Of a stretch of DNA of 46,958 nt, positions 32,058 to 43,328 are shown piece after piece. Position 1 is the stretch's first letter, and every line of letters begins with the position of its first letter. Origin of the DNA: Ophiothrix spiculata (lineage: Eukaryota > Echinodermata > Ophiuroidea > Amphilepidida > Ophiotrichidae); NCBI GenBank assembly GCA_000969725.1, contig JXSR01S042513.1, one strand, 5' to 3'. The position numbers were made by a program, and so were the translations under genes. The notes below the pieces were generated by a model. The model searched no databases. It saw nothing but the letters and a program-made list of their open reading frames with translations, and was not told the DNA's origin.

Positions 32058-32399
32058 CAAGCTTTTTCTTAAGCGGACATGGACCAGGGGCCAGAAATCT
32101 TTTTAAAAAAACGGCTCCTGGTCCTTTAAATTTCTGGAGAGCCAGGAGCCGTTTTTTCAAGACAAGGAGCCATCTTTTGATGAATATGTATTGTTTTTCC
32201 AAAAATGTCTATGTTTCCAATCATTTTCTTCACAAATTTTGACTCATACTAGAAACAAGAAATTGTTATAAGGCAAGACCCGGGCGCTGTAGTAGGGAAA
32301 AATATCATCGCCTGGGTCTCATTTTTCTGTCCAACTGGGCGCCAAAAGTCTGGAACTATACAGTAAAAATCGCCTGGCACCCACTTAAGAAAAAGCTTG
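32058..32399. mobile_element. hAT-like MITE
   Basis: A 342-bp element with termini CAAGCTTTTTCTTAAGCGG and the complement of CAAGCTTTTTCTTAAGTGG. The 8-base flanks CATGTATA and CATCTATT agree at 6 of 8 positions, an eroded duplication. The interior has GGCTCCTGG/CCAGGAGCC hairpins (32112-32152) and GGCGCC-type blocks. The frames on both strands are artefacts of the inverted structure. Confidence 0.7.
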
Positions 32400-34479
32400 C
32401 ATCTATTATAATATATAGTCCAACTTAGAAGTACAAACTACAGAGTTAATTACACATCAACTGTGTTAATGTTGCAGAATAACTAGAATGTCAAATGTTG
32501 TTCAACCCTTTGATATTGCAAATCATCCTGGACAGATATATAATACACAATTTTGAACATTATGGCATTTAAGAAAGTCTCAATATCACACTGCAGGAGA
32601 ATTACTTCTAAAATTCATATTGTAAAACCCAAATCCCAGTTTGAAAAGTTGACAGTACTTGAAGTATATCTACAATGCCCTCCTTGGATTCTTTCCAATT
32701 CAAACCATTTGCATTGACTAGTTCTATTATATAATTTACATTATCTTTTGTTTCAGTACATTTATTTCAGGAGTCAAATTTAGGGGCCATTTTGAAGCCA
32801 AAAATTGTGATGACAACATTTAAAACCTGTCTTCTTATATATATTTATTCTTTTTAAACACAATAACAAACACAGTTAAACATGAAGCCTTTGTTTTGTA
32901 AGCTATGCTTCAAAGGACCATTTACAGGAAATTTTACTCTCATAAATATTACTTATTTTCTGCACAATAACTGTTCAAATGGTTCAAGATGGTCCAGTTC
33001 ATTGTGATACTTTGTCGCAGGTTGATAGGAATATTATCATAGCAGACAGCCAATTCCCTTTGATCCGTCTGCATGGTTAAAATGACTTAAAGCACTTTTT
33101 TACGACAAACAGTTTCATGGTTACGATAGCCATATTATCTTTCTCCTTTAGAATCAGATTCTACCATATTGTGGATGTCGTAAGGAGGCACTATCAATAT
33201 GGTTTGCACTTTACAACTATGCACCTGTGACCCAATGAACTGAACCTGAATTATCAATTACATAGAGGCTGGCTGCATGGGCAAGCATTAACCAGAATTA
33301 ATCAGATTTCAGATCCAATCTAATATATCAATGGATTCTTTTCAAATTACCAGCCACCATGTCCTGAGATAGTACCATTAGCGTTATCACATTTGTCTCC
33401 TGCAATCTTTATGAAGAGCGTGTATGATGTTAATATACACACTTGCATGCACCTGAATTTAACATGTGCTACCCTTTTATAGGCAACAGCATTAATCAAT
33501 GAAAGTGTATGCATATTTAGACATGTATTGATAAAACCAACCAAAGAACAGTTATATTACTCTACACACAATCTTACTACATAATTTTCCTCTTTTGAGT
33601 TGTTTTTGAAAATCTTAAATACAAGGGAATAAAGGGGAAGGGATTTACAGAGAACTTCTGTAAATAATGCACTCTAGTCATTCTTTGAAAAATACCCACA
33701 CTATAATGCTGAGATCATAATAATAGAAACATAAACTTATAAATCAATGAAATATCCCAAGTGTGGCAATCTGATCTAGATAACAGTCTAGAAATATTTT
33801 TGAGCATCAAGTGTACTCTCAAATTAAATGCACTATTCATTGATGTATAATATGCATCAATCTTTCATGCACTTGATGTAGGTATATGATCTCATGTATT
33901 TTTGTATTACCAATCCAGGACCCAAGTACATGCTATTCTTCAAAATGCAACTAAAAAAACTTACAGTCCAAGCTGTAGTGAGCTTGTTTGCTACCAATCC
34001 AATTTTTTCAAACTCTTTGCCTTATAACTACTGTAATTACCAACACATAAGCCTTGCATGTGAAACAAATCTTCATAGGCCTCACATTACAAGGTAAAAG
34101 GTAAAGTTAAAAGCAAAGCTTAACGGCCCATCTGTATCTTGATATGCGGCTCATAATCCACGCGGCCCAGTAATTACAGTACTTACACTTTGTCATGTGA
34201 ATCCCAGAAAGTCATAAATGCAATAGTTTCATTTTCTTTGACCCCTAGCTGGCCATTCCACGTATATCTGTACCGCTGACCTGGACTGGCTTGATTTTGA
34301 TTTCCCTTGCTTTTTTTTTTAATTCTTCAACAGCCGTAATGGTTCCAACAACCAGCATTTAAACAAGAATGTTATTTTTGATGATCAATGTATCCGAAAT
34401 TTACATTGTAGTCTGTGGGCGATGCCACATTTGTTGAAAATTGCGATCAAATTTACACAAAAAATGAGGATTATTGACC
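32400..34479. other. intergenic, no gene recognised
   Basis: About 2 kb of AT-rich DNA. Small open frames (33347-33544 minus, 33894-34097 plus) show no domain. Nothing structured beyond short A/T runs was found. Confidence 0.4.
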
Positions 34480-34703
34480 TCTCTTGTGTAGATTAAAGCA
34501 AAATGACCCACCAACCAAGGGTTCAAAAATTCATTGATGTCTTCCAATGGAAATAAATCATTGAAAATGGTATATAGTTACACATGCCGGTAGACGGGTG
34601 CATCAAGTTCCTGACACGTGTGCTTAAAGCCGGTAAACCAGCTCATCGGGTATACGGTGCATGTATACGTGTGACGGTATCCCGGCTCGTAAGGTTCAAA
34701 GGG
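34480..34703 (-). mobile_element. second copy of the CCCTTTGAAC element
   Basis: In complement it begins CCCTTTGAACCTTACGAGCC and shares with 26775-27010 a CCGTATACCCGATGAGCTGG block, TTTACCGGC, an AGACATCAATGAA block and a GGGTCATTTTG block. The outer flank here is TTGA in place of TTAA. The two copies stand in inverted orientation 7.7 kb apart. Confidence 0.65.
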
Positions 34704-34728
34704 TTGATTTGCATTTCTCACTATACAG

Positions 34729-34835
34729 TGTCCAGCAGTACGTTTTCTTCCTGTGATTTGCCACCTGAAGAACCATTTGAAGAGCAGCCAGTGAAACAGC
34801 GGCTATTGCAAATACGACTTCTAGCATTCAAATGA
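34729..34835 (+). CDS. possible terminal coding exon, unidentified
   Basis: A good acceptor (TTTGCATTTCTCACTATACAG, described by position 34708-34728) is followed by an open segment ending in TGA at 34833-34835. The translation includes SSSTFSSCDLPPEEPFEEQP and VKQRLLQIRLLAFK, acidic then basic, protein-like. No upstream exon is identified. Alternative: chance frame next to a transposon end. Confidence 0.3.
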
Positions 34836-35124
34836 TAACTTCATGTTGAATACACACATTCTGCTGCTTTCCATAGTATTAAAAATGTTTTGCATACAAA
34901 GTGTACAAATTTATATTGACATAATATACAACATCATAAATATCAGTGTACAAATTTTAGAGTTTTTCTAGTTTTTGGATCTTCCTTAAAATATACAATG
35001 TTTTCTTTCATCAGTAGAATTTGAAATCAGAATCAAATTGTCTCATTGATTTGCATAGATTATACATCATAATTTATTGTCACTGACTTTTGTGGAATTT
35101 CTCACAGCCTATTGCCAATCTATT

Positions 35125-35213
35125 GATGACTGATTCTGATGCATTGTGAATTTCAATCCCATAATGCATAAGGGAAATTTAATTCCCACAATGCACCAGA
35201 CAATCCATAGATG
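35125..35213. repeat. palindromic MITE, GATGCATTGTG type
   Basis: CTATTGATGACTGATTCTGA then TGCATTGTGA on the left, with TTCCCACAATGCACCAGACA then ATCCATAGATGACTGA on the right as complement. Related to 28155-28230. Confidence 0.6.
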
Positions 35214-37305
35214 ACTGACTAAAATAATCTATTTATATTATTATTTAAGCGTGTGTTTACTACGTGGCAAAGATAGATGTCTTTGCCAATGCCAATTCTT
35301 GAGATGAACTGACGCTAAATGTTGCACAACTGTTATTATGAACAATACTTCAATTTAACACAACATATTATTGATATGTGTTTGCCATACTTCGGCAACA
35401 TAATGATAATTTGACTGAGAATGCGGCTATTGAGCCAGCCAAGTGCTATTTTATGCTAACGCTGGGACTTACGCACAATTTGGCGGGAAAATGTAGGGTA
35501 TTGCGTTGTTTGTTTTTTCAAGTAATAGTTGAGCTTGACAGAATGCAGAGCTGATCACTACGCACTCGTTGAGCGTCGGTCCAGGCATGGTGCTCGCCTT
35601 GCGCAATCCCCTAACTTATCCAAATTTTTAGAGTGAAAATAATCTTGTTTCCTATCTGAACTTCCTTTAATCTATGGTGTTTGCTGTCAATCTATATTGT
35701 GACTTGCAAACAGCATAAACCCCAGTAAGCTACCACCTAACCTGTTGGAAATAATACACAGTTTTAGCAATTTGTTGTGCAAAATTTAAGCTTGTTAGTA
35801 ATAACAAAATGCATACATTAGCATTAGATTACCAATACACTACTTTGACTTCAAAATATTACTTTTCAGATTCTAAAAGTTTCAAGCTTGCATTTTTGAG
35901 TTTCAAATGTAAGCATAGCATAAAAGTAGAAACTCAGCGCCAGGAGAAATCTACGAAGAAGTGGCCCTTGTTCATATTTCTTTTGTGCAATTGAACCAGG
36001 ATTTTACCATCCACTTGGTAAAAATTGCTAGTTTTCACCAATGGTTTGTATGTTGGCTTTGTGAATGCTTTAAGTAAGTGCATTATCTCACAAAACTTTG
36101 CTGCAAATTTAGAAGGCTCAACAAGCACAAATACATCAGTGAGATAAATGTCTTATCTTGAAACAGTCTTGAACGTCAATTAAGCCCCCTATAGCATGAA
36201 TAGCTGGTGTAGCAAAAGTGAACTGAATGACACAGAGACCTAAATGGAACATGCTTCAAGGTCCATTCATAGTACACCATAATTACTGTGCAGTACCCTT
36301 TTTACTAAACTGATGGATTTTGAATATAGCAATACTGTCTCCACAATATCAGCCACTTTACATCTCGTCATGAAGGCCTCATATAACAAATTACAACAAA
36401 TTCTAATTGTTCATTACAAATATGATACTAATATGCAACATCTATGAACTAGAAAATCCTTGGGAACACTGAGCAGCATTTCATTGCATTACAAAGAGAG
36501 TAGAACTAGTACACAGTGCTGGGTTCATCATTTGGGTACAAAATTTGTCCTTGATTTACATATCCTGAGTTAAAAACTTGGCGCATTAGATTTTCTCAAG
36601 ACCCTGCACTGTTTTACTTAAGACTCATCTTGCTAATACCCTTTTGACATCAACGCTTTGGGAACCATATTTTCAGCAATGATCTTGTACACAAGTATAA
36701 TTATTAAATCTTTACACAGACTGGCAACCCTAGCAGATTGACCCTAATTAACAGTTTAACCTTTTCATGTCAAAGATCATATAAAGTGAGCATTCCAATA
36801 TCAAGTCTTGTTGGCAAGTGTTGAAGCAGACAAGTGGTAACGTTTCCGATACCATGCTAAGTATGACTTGGAGACTACTTCAAAATTCGGAAGAAAAGCA
36901 ACTGGCCAGATTCCACTTTTTTACTGACATCATGCATAACACCTTGTTTTAGAAATCATTTCAAAAAAATTGAATTGTTTTTGACTTGTAACATGTTGTA
37001 TGGTCACATAAAATGACAAGCATAAGAAAGTTCCCCATCATGCTTGCAGAAATATCACCTTTTCTAATTAGAAACAATTTATACATTAAACTGTCATTCA
37101 TGAGTTTAATATCCATTTTTGTTACCAAGCCCATTGTCATTCCAGATTTACCAACTAACCCCTGACACAATACTATACAGTGAGGAATTTATTTGGGTTA
37201 ACTTTCAATGTGTTCATCAAAGTTAAAGAGAGGAACATTATGAATGAATGCAATGTTTGTTCATTTAGCATAATGGACCAAACATTCTAAAAAGCACATT
37301 ATCAA
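35214..37305. other. intergenic, no gene recognised
   Basis: AT-rich DNA. Small frames (35809-35994 plus, 35934-36128 minus, 36961-37170 minus) have no recognised domain. Confidence 0.4.
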
Positions 37306-37608
37306 TTACCAAATAACTTGCCAACTGTATAGTATGTTCATCAAATCATCCTTACAAACCAGATTTAAAAGCTCTTTTAGAGATGGCAGTGAACTAGCAG
37401 CCTGAGCGCTGGTCTGAAAATCTGTGCTCGTGATAAAGACAAAACCAGTCTTGATTATCTGCAGTGGGTCAGCTTGCATTTTGAACTGGTCATCAATTTT
37501 CTGCCAAACAATTTCAGCAACACTTTCTAGTTGCCAGTTTGTTCTAGTGTAAGTGCTTGGACGCTCTACTTTGAACGCATGACTTATGTAAGCTGGAACC
37601 TTATCATA
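37306..37608 (-). CDS. unidentified 100-codon open frame downstream of RAR
   Basis: On the minus strand the frame is open from 37608 to the TAA at 37308-37306. It includes YDKVPAYISHAFKVERPSTY, TNWQLESVAEIVWQKIDDQF, KMQADPLQIIKTGFVFITST and SSLPSLKELLNLVC. Composition is balanced and strongly protein-like (Trp, Gln, Asp, Ile mix), and the GC content is above its surroundings. There is no early ATG, so it would be an internal or terminal exon (possible donor GTAAGG inside LVCKD; a weak acceptor TTCCAG at 37598-37593) or a retropseudogene. It lies on the RAR strand about 0.8 kb past the RAR stop. Family not recognised. Confidence 0.4.
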   Translation of the reverse strand, partial: YDKVPAYISHAFKVERPSTYTRTNWQLESVAEIVWQKIDDQFKMQADPLQIIKTGFVFITSTDFQTSAQAASSLPSLKELLNLVCKDDLMNILYSWQVIW

Positions 37609-37758
37609 CTATATCTACAAACGTAAACGATCTCTGATATGTAGGGGATGTTTTTCCCCCTAAAATGTGACATTCATTCAAGCTGTTCCATCCAAAATTG
37701 GATAAATCCCAGGAAAGCTATATGCGCTATGTTACAGAAGACATTATACAAGGTATAA

Positions 37759-37895
37759 GTTGCCTAAACGATATTGGCCATGTTGGAAGGTATCGGTTGC
37801 CTAAGCAATGTTGGCCATGTTGTAAAGTATCTGTTGCCTAGACGATGTCGGCCATGGTAACTGTTGCCTAGACGATGTCGGCCATGTTGTAAGCA
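37759..37895 (+). repeat. minisatellite, four units
   Basis: Units start at 37759, 37796, 37833 and 37863 (spacings 37, 37 and 30) with consensus GTTGCCTAGACGATGTCGGC plus CATGTTGTAA. The third unit has lost seven bases. Identity rises toward the right end. Confidence 0.85.
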
Positions 37896-38181
37896 CACTT
37901 GTCCATCCATAGCTCATTGCAAGACTACACCAAAGCACCAAATGAAACACTGCACATGCCACATGATGCATAAATTCTCAAGATTTGGAAGAATTCAAGT
38001 TACCAGTTAAAACACAAAATGCCTTCAATATCATATCAAAATATCCAGAAGTACTGAACCATTACAACTACCAAACTGCCAATTCTAAGAATGCAGTGCA
38101 ATTTGCTGTCAATTTCTGCTTGAACACACACCATTTCATACATCTTCCATATAATTCTAGCACAACTGCATTCTACTTTTT

Positions 38182-38187
38182 TTTATT
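38182..38187 (-). promoter_or_regulatory. candidate RAR poly(A) signal
   Basis: AATAAA on the minus strand, about 246 bases after the RAR stop. It sits in a T-run on the plus strand, so it may be a chance match. Confidence 0.3.
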
Positions 38188-38432
38188 TTTTCCCAATTGC
38201 ATAATTATTTTTTTGTTTTTACAAAAGTTCAGCGCAATATTGTGCGTTCCACATCTCTCCAAAATGAGAGTCAATTGCGTCAATGATAAATCTGTACAAA
38301 AATAGTGTTTGTGTACGACATTCTACAAAAACTATGCCGCAGTTTAGTTACAATATTGATCGTTTGTCCATAAGCCAGTGGCATTGCTTGTAAGATAGCG
38401 CCTACATTAGGCGTTGGCTGGATGGCCTGTTA

Positions 38433-38521
38433 TTATTGGCTTTCCTTGTCAATCATTTCGTTGATGAGGGCAGGGAATTCTGCTGGCAGTGCAACCTTGA
38501 GGCTTAATACTCTCTCAGCAC
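38433..38521 (-). CDS. RAR: RAR last coding exon (helix 11-12, AF-2)
   Basis: Starts after CAG with GTGCTGAGAG; completes a Ser codon, then [28 protein letters not shown] and [11 protein letters not shown] corresponds to vertebrate PPLIQEML, the coactivator-binding AF-2 helix, including the conserved Glu. Confidence 0.92.
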
Positions 38522-41500
38522 CTGCAAATTGAGCAAAGAAACAAAATTAGATTGAAATATTTCATTTCATAATTAAATGCTCACACTTCATAGTTTTTTT
38601 AAAAATTATCCCTTCAAAAATCTGCATGTCTTTAAAAAGGTGATTTCGCCTATATTTAAATTCTTGCGTTCCTCAATTCTACATTCAGTACAAGAAAACA
38701 CAAGGCTAGAGTTACTTCATTAGATTTTAGAAGCGCCAAATACAAATATGGCAGATTTAAAATCCACAAACTAGTGACATGGGATCCAGGGCCCTCTTAA
38801 ACACCCAGGAAGATCCTGATATTTTGTGGGGTGTAAATGTATTAAATGAGCTTATTAAGCTATTATAAATGTCATATTATGATCATTTGCTGCTAAAATA
38901 TAGTGAAAATTCAAGGTTCTTATGCCCACTTAAATTACCTAATGATTTTTTCTGATGTGCCACTCAGGACCTTTCAATGCGCCACATTTGGCCAGCTCCA
39001 CTATTTGAGAAACGGTAATCTAGGCCCTCGCTGCCATGGCAGTGATTTCATGATCATAGTTAACTCTGCTCTGACATAATTGATCTTTCAGCAATTTTAT
39101 GGAATGGGATATTTGTAGGATTACTAACGCTAAAACTTTTTCACAAATCTCGCCTCAATACATCTGCAGCCTGTAAAGCCATATAGTTATCAGTAGGTAG
39201 AGAATCAACTTACTCTGAATACTCAGGCTCCTGAGGTCTGTAATCTTCATTAAAATCTTGGCAAAGACATGAGGTTCCAGCGGCCTACGTTTGCGTACAT
39301 ACAGACGCAGACCTTCCAGTAGTGGTTCTTGCATCTGCTCTATCCTAACTGGATCCTCTAACCCTGAACGATCTGCAAAAAAAAAACCCAAAAAAAACCA
39401 TGTCAAAATATCTTTTAAAAAATATAAATGTCATAATTTTGGTATGATATTAAAAAACAATTTATTGGCTATCAGAAAAAGTTTGAACCAAACCTGAATT
39501 AAGTGGGAAATTAATGCTAATAGCTAGTTAAAGTAAATTTGCTTATTTAGCCAGAGGGGAAAGCAGGTATGGATGTGGATAGTATGGATAAGGTATGTAC
39601 ATTCCGAATCAAATTCTGTCATAAGTTTTCTGTAATCCAATGAAATATCATAATTTTGGTATGATATTGAAGGTAATATAAAATCATTTTTATAAGAATA
39701 ATACCCAAATAAGCATACTTATCAACTCTAATCAACTATTACCAGTTAGATATGGATGAAGTGGGTGAGATGTGATGCAAATGCGTCCCATCTTAAAAAA
39801 ACACGACCTGCAGCAATATGCATGTGTTATGCTAAGGCCCTTCCTTATAAGTCAATGTTGAGTATGCCATCACATTTTGCTCAGCTCATAATGAGGCAAC
39901 TATTTCAATTTTCAAAATTCATTATTTTTTAGATCTTTTATTTTGGGCTATTTTAGGGGTCAATTACATTGCTACACTCACTTATTGACAATTCCTGAAT
40001 GTATACCTACATCATAAAACCAATGTTCTAATACATCTTGGTATAGGCTACCTTATCATGACTATCAATTTAAAGAAAATAATGTTTACCTTCACCACCC
40101 AAAAAATATTAAATTAATTCAAGATAGTAGAAAAAGGTAAAAAACATTGTTCTAATTGGTTGATTTTAAAATAATGAAATATTTTGGGATTTTCCTTTTT
40201 GAAACGAGGGTCCAAATTCATAACGAGGGCGGATGACGGGAAACTCAATATTGAGTTTTAAGGGCCTAATCACAACAGCTCAAAATTGTAAATACGTTGT
40301 CACCTGCAGCAGCTACACACTACAAACACAACAGATACCCCGAAACAAGATTCAGACTTACCTCCAGTAATAAGGCAAATTGAGGAAAGAAGAGCCAACT
40401 CGGTCTCATCAATTTTGATTTTATTGAGTGCTGTAGCAAAGGTGAATATGGTATCAAGGAGTGGGCCAAAACCACCTTTCTTCAGCTGTTCTTGACTCAA
40501 GGTTAAACCACTGGTGAAAGTCACACTCCTGTCTTCAACGTTAAATCGTGAACTTATCCTTAAGATCTGAAATTTTAAAAATTGCATTTGAAACATTGTT
40601 AAACAAAGTTAAAAAATAAACTTGAATTTAATATTTAAATTCTATAGTGAAACAGAATGGTAACTTACTTAGTTATGGGTTTATACCCCACTATACTTTG
40701 ATCATCACAAAATAGGCGTGAATTGTGAGGCTTTACCTCATCTGAAAGTAAATATAATCCTGTTTAAATGTGCGCCATAGATACTGATGCGCAAGTCACA
40801 CGTATGAGGTGCGCTGCGTCTCCTGCAGTTCTGCTATGCTATATTCGACTACGCACACACTTAGCTGCGTCAATTCACAATGTGAAAAGACCAGCTGATT
40901 TGGTGTTGATCAAAGTATTTGGCCAGCAGGTCATTTGAGCAAAACAATTAATCTCAATCACTTTATTGACCAAAGCTTTGTCATAATTTCATGTAATCGA
41001 GGGAAAAAACAATGTTCTCAACATTATATATTTTTTCCCAACTATACTCTTGATACACCAACTCAATACAATTCATATAACACAAAAAATTCAGAAATCT
41101 GTTATTCCATTTAAAGTGGCGGCCAGATAATTGACAACATTTGAACAGCGCCACCATTTTATCAGTTTATGCTTATTATCTTTAAAAAATGTGACCGATT
41201 TGATCTTCTTTTTTTTTGCACCAAAACATACGGAACCCTTGACAATGACATAAAATGGCTTAGGTTATGTTGCCTTTTTGCATTGGGCTCGAAAAACAAA
41301 ATCCTGGGTCTACTTTAAAGCATGGAAATTTCACTAGCATTGCACACAAAAAGTGAGGTTTTCCGAATTTGCTATTTTTTCAAGCTGTGAAATTAAAGTG
41401 ATTTACAGTATTTGGACATCCCCCTTGTACACTTTTACAATTTTTAAAACTTAAACATTGTAAGACAGCTGATGGTATTCCGGGGCGACTAAATAGAAAT

Positions 41501-41736
41501 ATGCGGCCTAAATCTTTAGAGTACGGCACCTGCATTTCTTTTGATTGATCCCTTACCATAACTTCTAAACATGAGGCCTTGAGTAGCGTGATCTGGTCCT
41601 GTGTGCTCAGCGTTAAAAATCCAGGCAACTTCTTGGCAAAATCCACCACCATAATGATGACTTTAGAAGACATATCCGTCACATAATCAAACATGAGTAA
41701 ATCTGTGTCTCCGCACTCTTGTTTTGGTACCCCATC
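38433..41736 (-). CDS. RAR: retinoic acid receptor, ligand-binding domain (4 exons, partial)
   Basis: Joined exons 41736-41557, 40566-40362, 39372-39214 and 38521-38433 give 210 codons plus stop with consistent phases (0, 1, 1) and GT/AG borders. The protein covers helix 3 to helix 12 of an NR1B ligand-binding domain: [11 protein letters not shown] and [14 protein letters not shown] (family signature), ILRISSRF with the ligand-carboxylate Arg, [44 protein letters not shown], and [14 protein letters not shown] carrying the AF-2 core. RAR works as a nuclear heterodimer with RXR on retinoic acid response elements. The DNA-binding domain and helix 1 are not in the window. Compared with vertebrate RARs the F domain is essentially absent and TFSDG reads TFTSG. 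Confidence 0.93.
39214..39372 (-). CDS. RAR: RAR exon, helices 8-10
   Basis: 159 bases between TTTTTTGCAG and the donor GTAAGT. Encodes [31 protein letters not shown] and [18 protein letters not shown], diagnostic for RAR among NR1 receptors and including the RXR-dimer surface. Confidence 0.93.
40362..40566 (-). CDS. RAR: RAR exon, helices 5-8 and ligand pocket
   Basis: 205 bases between AAATTTCAG and the donor GTAAGT. Encodes [40 protein letters not shown] and [13 protein letters not shown]. The Arg of ILRI aligns with the carboxylate-binding Arg of vertebrate RARs; the partner Ser of TFSDG is Thr here. Confidence 0.93.
41557..41736 (-). CDS. RAR: RAR exon, helices 3-5
   Basis: 180 bases between an AAAAACACAG acceptor and donor GTAAGG. 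Encodes [40 protein letters not shown] and LKASCLEVM. The nuclear-receptor signature (F-K-LPGF ... DQITLLK) is intact. The open frame that runs past 41557 to 41380 is intron read-through. Confidence 0.93.
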
Positions 41737-41759
41737 CTGTGTTTTTGGTGTCAAAAAGT

Positions 41760-43328
41760 AGAAAAAGACAAAGTACAGTTAGTTAAGATTGTGACAAACT
41801 CTGCCACGTAACCATTGGTTTCTACTGGATGTGGCCACTAGTTTGATGCTGATGCGTTGCCAATGAGTCTTGAGACAGAAAGCGATGAATGGATTGAGTA
41901 GAAGCAAGTCTGATCAATGCCATGGACAAGAAAATTCTACGATATGAGGAATGAAAGCTGTAATCAAACAGGCAGTTCAGCTACACTAGAAATCAGCGGA
42001 AATTAAGCAATCAACAAACTCACAGTTTTATCAACAAACCAAAACAAAAATGGTCGGTTAGTATGGGGCTAGTGGGCACTTCAATTTAACAGTTTTAGTA
42101 AGTCATTTGCATATGGCAAAAAATTAACATCCCAATGGGCCAAACAAAAGTTTTGGAAAAAGTAAACAAAGATACACAGAGGGTGGGGGTTGCATTTTCA
42201 AGCAAAGGTCTTGCACTCTGGATTTTGTTTACACTGTCCAATAACATCTGTTTGACTTGCAATAAAGATTTGGGTGAAATCTCGACAGGACTGTTAATTT
42301 TCTTTGGATAAGCATAATCGTAGCTCCTAAATGCTTACTTTACTCCCTCCGTTTTGAATTTATCAAATCAAGGGAATGAGAATTTAAATATTGATCATTA
42401 CGTGTAAAAGACATTTCCATTTTCATGTCTTTTTTTTAAATAAACTTGTTGGGTTTTTTTCTTCTTTTTTGAAACTGTCATTCTATGCTATGCAAACAAT
42501 CAACAAGGCCTTGGAAAAACTATGGTGAGTTCTAGATACAATAATTGGTGATATTAGCTTGTAAATGGTGCATGTTAGTAAGCAAGCAAGGGGGTAACGA
42601 GACCAGATGGAGCAGTTCCATTGGGCCAGCCAGCAAAATGTATTAAGCATAAGACCAATATGGCAGCCTACCATATTGGTATGTAGACGGCAAGCTTGAT
42701 CAATTTTTGATAACGCAAACAAACAATCTTCTCTCCCATAATTTCAGCATTCATAAGACAACTACTCTCTCAAAATCATTTACCATCTACAAGATGAAAA
42801 TCCTTGGTATTGTGTAATATATCAAAACAAGATTCTAATAATCAAAGAATCACTTAAATTGTATACATATATGAAAGTTCTAGATAAGCTTCAAACCTTT
42901 CAATGATCAACTAATAATTAAATCACTTCAAGGCAGATTCTTAGGAGTATATGTCTTCAAGTCAAAATGTAGTCAAGCTTTTACCTCAAGTGGTGCCAAC
43001 TTCATCAAGACTACCATTGTTTGTTCCCCATATAAAATATTAATATCATTTTTAATACAAGCCTTCCATTTTTCAAAAATTTATTATATTTTGAAAACAA
43101 TGCAATGAATTACATAGTACTCATTAAAAAGTAATAATAAACTTTAAAATGTAAACGTCCACATAATCTTTTCATTCATGCATGCAACTGCAACTAAAAT
43201 ACCTTAAATAGAAACATTCACACAATCAAAAATTGATCAAGCTTTCACTCAGCAATATTTTCTATTTTTTTTTTTAAAAGCAAGATAATTATTAAATTTA
43301 AAAAGCAACAAAAAAAAAGTTTTGCTTA
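41760..43328. other. probable RAR intron
   Basis: No exon is recognised. A fragment at 42215-42252 (CTCTGGATTTTGTTTACACT, GTCCAATAAC) is related to the MITE at 29775-29907. I looked for a helix-1 or zinc-finger exon on the minus strand here and saw none. Confidence 0.5.

Noticed and set aside
37759-37895. CRISPR-like array
   Set aside because: Units are contiguous with no unique spacers, and the genome is animal; it is a minisatellite.
41380-41556. C-terminal extension of the RAR helix 3-5 frame
   Set aside because: It follows a GTAAGG donor, is not nuclear-receptor-like, and the next exon at 40566 continues the domain in frame; it is intron read-through.
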